Made by a program: the position numbers and the translations under genes
DNA from: Chromatiales bacterium
GTDB lineage: Bacteria; Pseudomonadota; Gammaproteobacteria; UBA6429; Thiohalophilaceae
Direction: 5' to 3'
DNA: 64,000 nt
NCBI GenBank assembly: GCA_026984045.1
Contig: JALSSV010000019.1
Location: 1 to 64,000, forward strand
Notes under the pieces: generated by a model
The model's database searches: none
Told to the model about the DNA's origin: nothing
Seen by the model: the letters and a program-made list of their open reading frames with translations, nothing else
Shown: piece after piece, positions 16,804 through 24,008 of the stretch
Position numbering within the stretch: the stretch's first letter is position 1
How the letters are laid out: the number at the start of each line of letters is the position of its first letter

Positions 16804-17211
16804 TCAGAAGCTCAGAACAACGTCTTGCTGTTCGAGAATTTCCGCCATTTCGGCAGCGGTCACGACGCGAATGGAATCCTTTTCGGCCCAGTCGTCGTCC
16901 TCGTCCTCGTAGGTGAGGGGCATGAGGTCGTCGATGGTGAGGCCGCGGGCGTCCAGGGACTCCTTCTCGACGTAAATCTTGTTCACGTCGTAATCGCCCA
17001 GGGCCGAGTAGGTCGGCGAGAAGTTCTTGATGCCGAGCTCGGTGGTGTCCTGGCCCTTGACCAGCTGGAACACGCCATCGTCCACGAACGCCAGACTCAC
17101 GTCCTGTTCGAAGGCAGCGCCGATCAGCACGACTTCCAGGGCTTCCCAGGCGTAGATGGTGCCGTAAGGGGCCTTGCGGTTGACATACATGAATTTCTTG
17201 ACATCAGACAT
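16804..17211 (-). CDS. dsrF: DsrF subunit of the DsrEFH sulfurtransferase
   Basis: The 135-aa TusC-like subunit has the DsrE-fold core (FMYVNRKAPYG, VVLIGAAFEQDVSLAFVDDGVFQL) and no obvious catalytic cysteine, as is normal for DsrF, which is structural in the hexamer. It lies between dsrE and dsrH with gaps of 11 and 17 bp. Confidence 0.95.
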   Translation of the reverse strand: MSDVKKFMYVNRKAPYGTIYAWEALEVVLIGAAFEQDVSLAFVDDGVFQLVKGQDTTELGIKNFSPTYSALGDYDVNKIYVEKESLDARGLTIDDLMPLTYEDEDDDWAEKDSIRVVTAAEMAEILEQQDVVLSF

Positions 17212-17222
17212 GGCTAATCCCC

Positions 17223-17615
17223 TTAGTCGCCGAACACGACGAGACGGTCACACTGGATCCCGGCTTCGATCAGCTGGCCGAGGCCGGAGATTCGGAAGCC
17301 CGGGGCGATGTTGTTGGCATCCTTCCCGTTGCGCTCCTGCTCGCCTTCGTCCACGATGCCGCGCCGCTGGGCAGCCGCCACGCACACCACCAGATCGATG
17401 TTGTGCTTTTCGGCCAGTTCGGACCAGCTCTGGACGATGTTGATGTCGTCCTGGGGCGGCGTGGTCAGGCGGGTGCCGTTGTTGACGCCGTCATGATAGA
17501 AGAACACGCGGAAGATCTCGTGCCCCGCGTCCAGCGCGGCCTTGACGAAATTCAAGGCCGACACGGACGCTTCGTGGGTGTAGGGACCTTCGTTTACCTG
17601 TATCCCAAACTTCAT
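17223..17615 (-). CDS. dsrE: DsrE subunit of the DsrEFH sulfurtransferase
   Basis: The 130-aa TusD-like subunit carries the active cysteine at position 78 (DLVVCVAAAQRRGI), the residue that binds sulfur in Allochromatium DsrE. It receives sulfur from upstream carriers such as rhodaneses or TusA and passes it towards DsrC. It follows dsrB by 11 bp. Confidence 0.96.
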   Translation of the reverse strand: MKFGIQVNEGPYTHEASVSALNFVKAALDAGHEIFRVFFYHDGVNNGTRLTTPPQDDINIVQSWSELAEKHNIDLVVCVAAAQRRGIVDEGEQERNGKDANNIAPGFRISGLGQLIEAGIQCDRLVVFGD

Positions 17616-17626
17616 CAGCAGATTCC

Positions 17627-18703
17627 TCAGAAGCGGATGTGGGTCGAGGCGTTGAGGCTAGCCCGGGCACCACGCCAGTTGTCGATGTGGTACTTGGTGA
17701 AGGGCAGACCGGTCTTCTCGAAGAAGCGCGGCCAGCCGATGCGCTCGATCCAGTCGTTGATCCGCTCCCAGTCCTTGGCGTCTTCCTTGTAGGTGCGCAG
17801 GATCTGCTTGACGATGGCCGTGGCTTCCGGCCAGCGCGGCGGGTTGTTGGGGATGCCGGCGGCAACCAGCTTCTGGAAGGTGGGCTTGCCACGGGCATTG
17901 GAGTGGTTGCCCCCGACCCAGATGGCCAGCTTGGTGTGCTCCGGATCGTTGATCTGCATGGGCGGGCAGGGCGGGAAGCAGGCGCCGCAGCAGATGCACT
18001 TCTTCTCGTCCACTTCCAGCGAAGGCTTGCCGTTGACCATGGCCGGACGGATGGCGGCAACCGGGCAGCGGGCCACGACCGACGGGCGCTCGCACACGTT
18101 GGCGACCAGATCGTGGGCGATCTTCGGCGGCTTGGTGTGCTGAACGTTGATGGCGATGTCCCCCTGGCCGCCGCAGTTGATCTGGCAGCAGGAGGTGGTG
18201 ATGTGCACGCGGTTGGGCATGTTGCAGTTCTTGAACTCGTCGATGAGCTCGTCCATCATCGCCTTGACCACGCCGGAAGCGTCGGTGCCGGGGATGTCGC
18301 AGTGCAGCCAGCCCTGGGTGTGGGAGATCATGGCCACCGAGTTGGCGGTGCCGCCGACCACGAAGCCGGCTTCTTCCAGGGCGTCGATCAGCGGCTGGAC
18401 CTTGGCTTCGTCGGCCACCATGTACTCGATGTTCGAGCGGATGGTGAAGCGCACGTAGCCTTCGCCGTACTTGTCGCCGATTTCGGTCAGCTTGCGCAGG
18501 GTGAACAGGTCCAGGATGCGCTGGGTGCCGGCCTTGACGGTCCAGATCTCGTCACCACTGTGGGCCACGTGACGCAGCACGCCGGGACGCGGATGCTCGT
18601 GGTACTTCCACTGGCCGAAGTTCTTGCGCATGACCGGATGCATGTACTGGAAGCCGTCAGGGCAACCGGATTCGATCGGCTGACGCATTTCTTCTAATGC
18701 CAT
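17627..18703 (-). CDS. dsrB: DsrB, beta subunit of reverse dissimilatory sulfite reductase
   Basis: The 358-aa subunit has the sulfite-reductase core with the cysteine cluster TSCCQINCGG (Cys172, 173, 177) and a later CPVAAIRP for the siroheme-[4Fe-4S] site, followed by an inserted ferredoxin domain with CICCGACFPPCP (from Cys236). With DsrA it forms the cytoplasmic alpha2beta2 enzyme that oxidises DsrC-bound sulfur to sulfite. Oxidative direction is inferred from the dsrL, dsrEFH and dsrR genes in the same operon. It follows dsrA by 50 bp. Confidence 0.97.
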   Translation of the reverse strand: MALEEMRQPIESGCPDGFQYMHPVMRKNFGQWKYHEHPRPGVLRHVAHSGDEIWTVKAGTQRILDLFTLRKLTEIGDKYGEGYVRFTIRSNIEYMVADEAKVQPLIDALEEAGFVVGGTANSVAMISHTQGWLHCDIPGTDASGVVKAMMDELIDEFKNCNMPNRVHITTSCCQINCGGQGDIAINVQHTKPPKIAHDLVANVCERPSVVARCPVAAIRPAMVNGKPSLEVDEKKCICCGACFPPCPPMQINDPEHTKLAIWVGGNHSNARGKPTFQKLVAAGIPNNPPRWPEATAIVKQILRTYKEDAKDWERINDWIERIGWPRFFEKTGLPFTKYHIDNWRGARASLNASTHIRF

Positions 18704-18753
18704 TCGTCTTCTCCTGATTAACTTGATACGTTAGTGAATCGACAAACCCGGGA

Positions 18754-20010
18754 TCAGCCGGCAGCCTGTTCGGCCTTGCGGGCAAACCACTTCTCGGCTT
18801 CCTCGTCCCAGCCGTCCATGCGGACGTAGGAGGACTGGCGCGGGTTGTTGACCATGTGCGGATCCACTTCGACGCCGATGCCTTCGAGGAAGTTGACCAG
18901 GCCGATGCGCTCGATCATCTCACCGGTACGCTCGTGCTCGAGCGCGTTCTCGGCAAAGAAGTCGATGACCTCTTCGGCCAGTTCGACCAGGCTCTCGTAG
19001 TCCTCTTCGGTTTCCAGCTTCTTGAAGGGCACGATGACGGTCCCCATCAGGTCGCCGATCTTCAGGGTGCGCTTGCCGCCGATGAGGATGGTGACGCCCT
19101 TGTCGTCCCCCGGGGAGAGGGCCTTGTTCATGACGTTCAGGCAGTGCATGCAGCGCACGCAGTCATGGTTGTTGACGTCCAGGGTGTCGTCGTCGTTCAG
19201 GGTCATGCACTGGGTCGGGCAGCGGGTGATGACGTTGTCGATCACGTACTGACGGCCCTTGGCCTCGATGAACTTCTTGACTTCGTCCTGATCGATCTTC
19301 ATGTCGTCACGCCAGGTGCCGATGACGGCGAAGTCGGAACGCTCGATGGCGTTCTGGCAGTCGTTGGGGCAGCCCGAGACCTTGAACTTGAATTTGTAGG
19401 GCAGGGCCGGACGGTGCACGTCGTCGGTGAAGTTGTTCACCAGCCAGCGCTGGATGGCGTGCTCGTTGGCGCAGGACTGTTCGCAGCGGGCGGCACCGAC
19501 GCAGGACATGGCGGTACGCACGCAGGGACCGGCACCGCCGAGGTCCCAGCCGTATTCGTTGATCTCGTCGAAGAAGTGCTGGGTGTTTTCGGTGGTGGTG
19601 CCGATGAACATGATGTTGCCGGTCTGGCCGTGGAAGGTGATGAGGCCGGAACCGTACTTCTCCCAGCTGTTGGCCAGCTGGTTCAGCATGTCGGTGGTGT
19701 AGTAGTTGCCGGCGGGCGGCTGAACGCGGAGGGTGTGGAATTCCTTGGACTCGGGGAAGGCATCGGCGACTTCGGAGAAACGGGGAATGATGCCGCCGCC
19801 ATAGCCGAAGACGGAAACGGTGCCGCCTTTCCAGTAACCCTTGCGGGTTTCATAGGAGTGTTCCAGCTGACCGAGCAGGGAACCAACGGTTTCGTTGATG
19901 CGCGGATCCGGATGCTGGTCACGCAGGCGCTTGAAGCCGGAGATGAAGCTGGGCCAGGGACCCTTTTCCAGCTCGTCCAGCATCGGGGTGTCATGAATCT
20001 TCTTCGCCAT
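18754..20010 (-). CDS. dsrA: DsrA, alpha subunit of reverse dissimilatory sulfite reductase
   Basis: The 418-aa subunit, usual for the family, has the siroheme-[4Fe-4S] motifs CX5C (Cys170-Cys176) and CX3C (Cys214-Cys218) and an inserted ferredoxin domain (Cys264, 268, 284, 287, 290). It is the first gene of the operon; AAGGAGAA a few bases before the ATG is the best ribosome site in the run. The upstream region holds a NarL-like palindrome about 160 bp from the start codon. Confidence 0.97.
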   Translation of the reverse strand: MAKKIHDTPMLDELEKGPWPSFISGFKRLRDQHPDPRINETVGSLLGQLEHSYETRKGYWKGGTVSVFGYGGGIIPRFSEVADAFPESKEFHTLRVQPPAGNYYTTDMLNQLANSWEKYGSGLITFHGQTGNIMFIGTTTENTQHFFDEINEYGWDLGGAGPCVRTAMSCVGAARCEQSCANEHAIQRWLVNNFTDDVHRPALPYKFKFKVSGCPNDCQNAIERSDFAVIGTWRDDMKIDQDEVKKFIEAKGRQYVIDNVITRCPTQCMTLNDDDTLDVNNHDCVRCMHCLNVMNKALSPGDDKGVTILIGGKRTLKIGDLMGTVIVPFKKLETEEDYESLVELAEEVIDFFAENALEHERTGEMIERIGLVNFLEGIGVEVDPHMVNNPRQSSYVRMDGWDEEAEKWFARKAEQAAG

Positions 20011-20446
20011 GGCATTCTCCTTGAGGGGTTAGCCGTTAAGCCTTGGGTTGAATCGAAAAACCTTGCACATCCCGCCGCGGCGGAATGCGACGTATCCGAG
20101 TTGCTGCGAAGTCTAGGGCGGCCGGAAAAATGTGACCACCTTCCTCATGGGGGAGTGGGGCGTATCCCCTTATCCCCAATGGGGTATGGTCGACCCCGTC
20201 CGGATTTTCGTCCTGCCTCCGCCGGCAAGCCCCGCCGGCCGTATCACCAGCAGGATATACCGTGCGGGGACAGGCCGTGTTTCAATCCCCGTCCGCAAGC
20301 GGCCCGGCCGACGCCCCCTTGAAACGGGCGGCGCCGGTGCCCATGAAGCCTAGTTGAACTTGCGGCGTTTGCCAATCCCTAGTAATTTACTCAGGAAAGC
20401 CGCGCAAACTGTGGGCGTATTCTACTCGGGGCCGCCAGGAAAGCAA
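20011..20446. other. Divergent control region between dsrA and the TauD-like gene
   Basis: This 436-bp gap holds no gene I can support. It contains the heptamer palindrome listed separately. Neither a convincing dsrA promoter nor one for the plus-strand cluster was identified; a possible dsrA -10 box (TAGACT on the minus strand near 20113) has only a weak -35 partner (GGTCAC). Confidence 0.6.
20163..20186. promoter_or_regulatory. Candidate NarL-type operator (7-2-7 plus a third heptamer)
   Basis: TATCCCC (20171-20177), two bases, then TGGGGTA (20180-20186) form an inverted 7-2-7 arrangement like the NarL consensus TACYYMT-NN-AKRRGTA, with mismatches. A further TATCCCC direct copy lies at 20163-20169. 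It stands about 155-175 bp upstream of dsrA. The adjacent regulator has a NarL-like recognition helix. Binding is inferred. Confidence 0.45.
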
Positions 20447-21358
20447 ATGTCCGATCCGTCAGTCCATTCCGTCCGATTTGCCGGGGGCTCGCCCTTCGAT
20501 CCCGACGCCGGCGATGCATGGCGCCGCTGGCGGGATGCAAAGCTGGCCGGCTATCCGGCCAGTGCCGCCGATCTGCTGGTGGAAGTGCGCGACGGCTTCC
20601 GCCTGCGCGAGAGCGAGCTGGCGGCCCTGCGGGATCGGGTGCGGCGCGCCGGTTTTGCCCTCTACCAGGTCCCGGCCCGTCAGGCGGAGGACAAGAGCCT
20701 GGTGCGGGCCATCGGCCGGCAACTCGGCCTGCGGCGCCTGGATGGCAACCTGTGCGCCGACGAGGACAACATCACCGCGCTGCGGGTGACGGACGCGGGC
20801 CGGCAGCGGTTCTACATTCCCTACACCGACCGGCGCCTGAGCTGGCACACCGACGGCTATTACAATGCGCCGGCGCAGCGCATCCGGGGGATGGTGCTGC
20901 ACTGCGTGCGGCCGGCGGCGCGGGGCGGCGAGAACCTGCTGCTGGATCACGAGATGGCCTGGCTGGATCTGCGCCAGCGCGATCCGGACCTGGTCCGGGC
21001 CCTGATGCATCCCGCGGCCATGACCATCCCGCCCAACGTGGAGAACGGGGTGGAGATCCGCGGGGCGCTGCGTGGCCCCGTGTTCAGCGTGGACGCGGGC
21101 GGCGCCCTGCACATGCGCTACACCGATCGCACCCGCAGCATCGCCTGGCGGGACGACGCGGCCACGCGTGCCGCCCGCGAGCGCCTGCGGGCGCTGCTAC
21201 ACAGGGATTCCCCCTGGATTCTGCGTCACCGCCTCGAGCCGGGGCAGGGCGTGCTGAGCAACAACGTGCTGCACGCCCGCACCGCCTTCGAGGACGATGA
21301 CGGCCCGGGCCGCCTGCTGTACCGGGCCCGCTATTACGACCGAATTGCCGAAACCTGA
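20447..21358 (+). CDS. TauD/TfdA-like Fe(II)/2-oxoglutarate oxygenase
   Basis: The 303-aa product has the facial triad HxD..H (His134 and Asp136 in WHTDGYYN; His276 in NNVLHARTAF) and the 2-oxoglutarate Arg293 (LLYRARYYD). It is the jelly-roll dioxygenase family that hydroxylates and cleaves small organosulfonates, betaines or similar; the substrate here is unknown. AGGAAAG before the ATG at 20447 decides this start over upstream ATGs. It opens a plus-strand cluster divergent from dsrA; the next gene begins 16 bp later. Confidence 0.85.
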   Translation: MSDPSVHSVRFAGGSPFDPDAGDAWRRWRDAKLAGYPASAADLLVEVRDGFRLRESELAALRDRVRRAGFALYQVPARQAEDKSLVRAIGRQLGLRRLDGNLCADEDNITALRVTDAGRQRFYIPYTDRRLSWHTDGYYNAPAQRIRGMVLHCVRPAARGGENLLLDHEMAWLDLRQRDPDLVRALMHPAAMTIPPNVENGVEIRGALRGPVFSVDAGGALHMRYTDRTRSIAWRDDAATRAARERLRALLHRDSPWILRHRLEPGQGVLSNNVLHARTAFEDDDGPGRLLYRARYYDRIAET

Positions 21359-21374
21359 GCCGGGAGGCCAAGAC

Positions 21375-21563
21375 ATGCTGTATCTGAGCGAACTGTTGTT
21401 GCAACGGCACGATCTGGAGAATTTCGAGGAACTCTGCCAGGCGGTGGCCGCCAAGGCCCGGGAGGGCGAGATGTTCTTCCGCATGGACGTACGCCCGCCG
21501 TTTCCCGACACCCCCGAGGACTGGGAGGAGCGCCTCGAAGCGCGCTTCACCTCGGCCCGCTGA
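21375..21563 (+). CDS. Conserved-looking 62-aa protein of the orphan Cas6 cluster
   Basis: This small acidic protein starts MLYLSELLLQRHDLENFEEL and includes PPFPDTPEDWEERLEARF near its end. It has no signal peptide, membrane helix or cysteine. GGGAGG stands before its ATG, and it sits between the oxygenase (16 bp) and the Cas6-like gene (14 bp), so it is very likely translated and co-transcribed. I do not recognise a family. Confidence 0.75.
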   Translation: MLYLSELLLQRHDLENFEELCQAVAAKAREGEMFFRMDVRPPFPDTPEDWEERLEARFTSAR

Positions 21564-21577
21564 GCGGAGGTGGCGGC

Positions 21578-22267
21578 ATGAGTGATCAGAACCTGTTCTG
21601 GAGCGAGGATCGGGACGAGAAGGAAACCTGGCAGGTCCCGGATCGGGTCCAGGACGTGATCTTCCGCATCGAGTGCAAGTCCATCCCCCAGGAACACGCC
21701 CATCTGCTGGCCGAGGCCCTGCAGCAGGCCCTGCCGTGGCTGGCCGACGAGCCGCAGGCCGGCATCCATCCGCTGCTCGGCGCCGAGTCGGGCAACGGCT
21801 GGGAACGGCCGGATACGGAAATCCTCTACCTTTCGCGCCGTCAGCGCCTGACCCTGCGTTTGCCGAAGACCCGCCTCGAAGACGTGCGGGCCCTGGTGGG
21901 ACAGACGCTGGACATCGGCGGCCATCCCCTCAAGGTGGGCGAGTTCACCACCCGCAAGCTCAGCGATCTGCCGACCCTGTTCGCCAAGGGCGTGATCAGC
22001 GAGCCGGGGCAGAGCGAGAGTGATTTCCTGCAGGCCGTGGCCGAACGCCTCAAGGCGCTGGACATCCGGATCCGCAAGATGCTGTGCGGCAAGGAGGGCC
22101 AGATCGTCGTGCCCGACGGCATCCTGCACACCCGGTCCCTGATGCTCGCGGAGCTGGACAGGGAGGAATCGGTGCGCCTGCAGGAGGCGGGGATCGGCCC
22201 CGGCCGCCAGTATGGCTGCGGCCTGTTCCTGCCCCAGAAGGACATCAAGCCGGTCCGCCCCGACTGA
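21578..22267 (+). CDS. Orphan Cas6/Cmx6-like RNase-fold protein
   Basis: The 229-aa protein has the layout of the Cas6/Cmx6 family seen in type I-MYXAN CRISPR systems: a first ferredoxin-like half with EHAHLLAEALQQALPWL (candidate catalytic His40/His42), IHPLLG, LSRRQRLTLRLP, and a C-terminal glycine-rich RNA-binding loop GIGPGRQYGCGLF (about 205-217). Cas6 proteins cut RNA next to hairpins. There is no CRISPR array or any other cas gene in this window, so it must work on other RNA or be a non-nuclease relative. It is co-oriented with the oxygenase and 62-aa genes. Confidence 0.78.
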   Translation: MSDQNLFWSEDRDEKETWQVPDRVQDVIFRIECKSIPQEHAHLLAEALQQALPWLADEPQAGIHPLLGAESGNGWERPDTEILYLSRRQRLTLRLPKTRLEDVRALVGQTLDIGGHPLKVGEFTTRKLSDLPTLFAKGVISEPGQSESDFLQAVAERLKALDIRIRKMLCGKEGQIVVPDGILHTRSLMLAELDREESVRLQEAGIGPGRQYGCGLFLPQKDIKPVRPD

Positions 22268-22385
22268 GCCGACCCTCCCGGTGGGGATATTGCCTCTCGC
22301 CGTGGATCGGGTTTAATTGCGCCCGTTCGAATTTTTGCAACCTTTCGTTTCCGGGGCCCGGCCCCGCATCCAAGAGGAAATCGAC

Positions 22386-22727
22386 ATGTCCTTTGAATTC
22401 AATGGCAAGACCATCGAAACCACCGAAACCGGCTATCTGGTCGATCCCAACGACTGGACCGAGGAGATGGCCCAGTACCTGGCCGATCAGGAAGGCCTCG
22501 GCGAGCTGACCGAGCGCCACTGGGACATCATCAACTACCTGCGTGACGAGTACTTCAACAACAACCAGAACCAGCCCAACGAACGCGCCATCCTCAAGGC
22601 CATGAGCAAGAAGTGGGGCCAGAAACTGGCGCAGAAGGACACCTTCGCCCTGTTCCCCAAGATGCCTTCCAAGCAGGGCGGCAAGGTGGCCGGGCTGCCG
22701 GAAAGCCGGCGCAAGGGCGGCTACTGA
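22386..22727 (+). CDS. Cysteine-free DsrC/TusE homologue (RspA type)
   Basis: The 113-aa protein aligns along its length with DsrC (MSFEFNGKTIETTETGYLVDPNDW start, ERHWDIINYLRDEYF middle, KVAGLP near the end), but the C-terminal arm reads KQGGKVAGLPESRRKGGY: both redox cysteines are replaced and no Cys is present at all. Such proteins have been grouped as RspA, proposed to be regulatory. GAGGAAAT before the ATG at 22386 supports the start over 22317. It could compete with DsrC for DsrEFH, DsrAB or DsrK. It follows the Cas6-like gene by 118 bp. Confidence 0.9.
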   Translation: MSFEFNGKTIETTETGYLVDPNDWTEEMAQYLADQEGLGELTERHWDIINYLRDEYFNNNQNQPNERAILKAMSKKWGQKLAQKDTFALFPKMPSKQGGKVAGLPESRRKGGY

Positions 22728-22849
22728 TCCCGGGATAGCCTTATAGACCAAAGTGGATATGGCCAGCCCGTGCGGCCACTGCTAGATTTGCCGCCACGGA
22801 TTTCCGGTCCACCCGTTTTCCATATACCTTTAATATACAGGGGCAGAAA

Positions 22850-23059
22850 ATGAGCGAAAAAGCCAAACTGATCCAGGAAATGCTCGAATTGCAGAAGAAG
22901 TTCATGGCATACGAGCACGAGCACGGCGTGACCGCCGAAGAATACTACGTGCCGAAGGAAGGCCACCCGCTGCACGGCTACCGTGAGCGCTATGCCGAGC
23001 TGGCCGACAAGGTCAACGCCCTGGCGCACGCGGAAAAGGGCTCCAAGCGCTTCTACTGA
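22850..23059 (+). CDS. Small charged 69-aa protein downstream of the RspA-type gene
   Basis: The protein is highly charged and helical (KAKLIQEMLELQKKFMAYE, then ERYAELADKVNALAHAEKG), with an EEYYVPKEGHPL turn between. This looks like a two-helix coiled coil. It has no Cys and no signal. AGGGGC precedes the ATG and a clear terminator follows 21 bp after the stop, so it is a real gene. I do not recognise the family; an FeS or cofactor role cannot be read from it. Confidence 0.8.
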   Translation: MSEKAKLIQEMLELQKKFMAYEHEHGVTAEEYYVPKEGHPLHGYRERYAELADKVNALAHAEKGSKRFY

Positions 23060-23080
23060 GATTCCCTTCGCCGGGACGAA

Positions 23081-23110
23081 AAAGGGCCGCTATGCGGCCC
23101 TTTTTATTTG
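23081..23110 (+). terminator. Rho-independent terminator
   Basis: AAAGGGCCGC and GCGGCCCTTT form a 10-bp stem around a 3-base loop, followed by TTTATTTG. It closes the plus-strand cluster that starts with the TauD-like gene. Confidence 0.92.
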
Positions 23111-23166
23111 TCGGAAAATCTTCAATATCAATAATATATGATAAGAAGTTAATGTATATTCAAGGA

Positions 23167-23251
23167 CTGGATACAAGAGGAAAGAAACAAGATACAAGGT
23201 AGAGCTGACGGCCATCTTGTATCTTGAATCTTGTATCTTTTCTTTCTTCTC
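23167..23251. repeat. CTTGTATC/GATACAAG inverted-repeat element
   Basis: GATACAAGAGGAAAG..AACAAGATACAAG on the left is complementary, with gaps, to CTTGTATCTTGAATCTTG..TTTCTTTC on the right. It directly follows an AT-rich tract (23101-23166) and touches the stop codon of the PKHD gene at 23252. It is AT-rich unlike its surroundings. Confidence 0.65.
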
Positions 23252-23926
23252 TCATGTCTCCGCCCACATCCGCACCAGGTTCACGTAGGCCACGTCCACC
23301 CGTTTGGTCTCCGGCTCCTCGGGGCGGTGTTTGAGCAGGCTCTCGCGGGCCTGGTTGAGCTCGTAGAGCAGTTCCCGGCGGGCCGGATCGCGGACCATGC
23401 TCTGGGCCCAGGTCACGGCCACCAGGCGCTCGCCGCGGCTCACCTCGGCCACGTGGTGGAGGCTGGAGGAGGGGTAGACCACGGCGTGCCCTGCCGGCAG
23501 CTTCACCCGTTGATCGCCGAAGGGGGTGCGCACCACCAGTTCGCCGCCGTCGTATTCGTCCGGTTCGCTGAGGAACACGGTGGTGGATACGTCGGAGCGG
23601 TAGCGGCCCTGGGGCGGCCCCATGACCGGATCGTCCACGTGATCGCCATAGGTCATGCCGGGCGCGTAGCGGGCGTAGAAGGGGCTGGCGACCTTCAGCG
23701 GCAGCACCGCCGACTGGTAGACGGGATGCTGCACCAGGCTGCCCATGACGATCCGGTTGAGGGGCTGGATGAGCCGATCCTCCGGCCCCAGTTCCTCGTT
23801 GTGCTTGACCCGCCTGGCCGCCTTGCCGGCGGACAGGCGGCCGTCGATGAAGCGGCCGCGGGCCAGGAGATCGCGCACCTCGCGAAGCTGCTCGGGGCGC
23901 AGAACGGCGGGTATTTCCAACAACAT
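23252..23926 (-). CDS. PKHD-type Fe(II)/2-oxoglutarate hydroxylase
   Basis: The 224-aa protein matches the YbiX/PiuC family: HxD at His96/Asp98 (YGDHVDDPVM), distal His157 (SSSLHHVAEV) and Arg167 (RGERLVAVTW), with the family landmark YDGGELV and length near the usual 225. It is a cytosolic oxygenase often linked to iron uptake; its substrate is not known. It converges with the Cas6-like cluster and is divergent from the 111-aa gene at 24009. Confidence 0.92.
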   Translation of the reverse strand: MLLEIPAVLRPEQLREVRDLLARGRFIDGRLSAGKAARRVKHNEELGPEDRLIQPLNRIVMGSLVQHPVYQSAVLPLKVASPFYARYAPGMTYGDHVDDPVMGPPQGRYRSDVSTTVFLSEPDEYDGGELVVRTPFGDQRVKLPAGHAVVYPSSSLHHVAEVSRGERLVAVTWAQSMVRDPARRELLYELNQARESLLKHRPEEPETKRVDVAYVNLVRMWAET

Positions 23927-24008
23927 TGCTCAGGTACTCATCGGCGACGGTTCGCGCTAGAATAGCACAGCGAATTTCCCCAACCCCTTTTCTGATCTGG
24001 AGCCTGGC

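Noticed and set aside
18754-20010. Sulfate-reducing (reductive) Dsr system
   Set aside because: dsrL, dsrEFH, dsrR and the gammaproteobacterial setting are typical of the oxidative pathway, and no dsrD gene is found next to dsrAB.
21578-22267. Type I-MYXAN CRISPR system
   Set aside because: Only the Cas6-like gene is found; no cas1, cas3, cas5, cas7 or cas8 gene and no array lie in the window.
22386-22727. Call as TusE
   Set aside because: TusE keeps the penultimate cysteine; this protein has none, so it belongs to the cysteine-free group.
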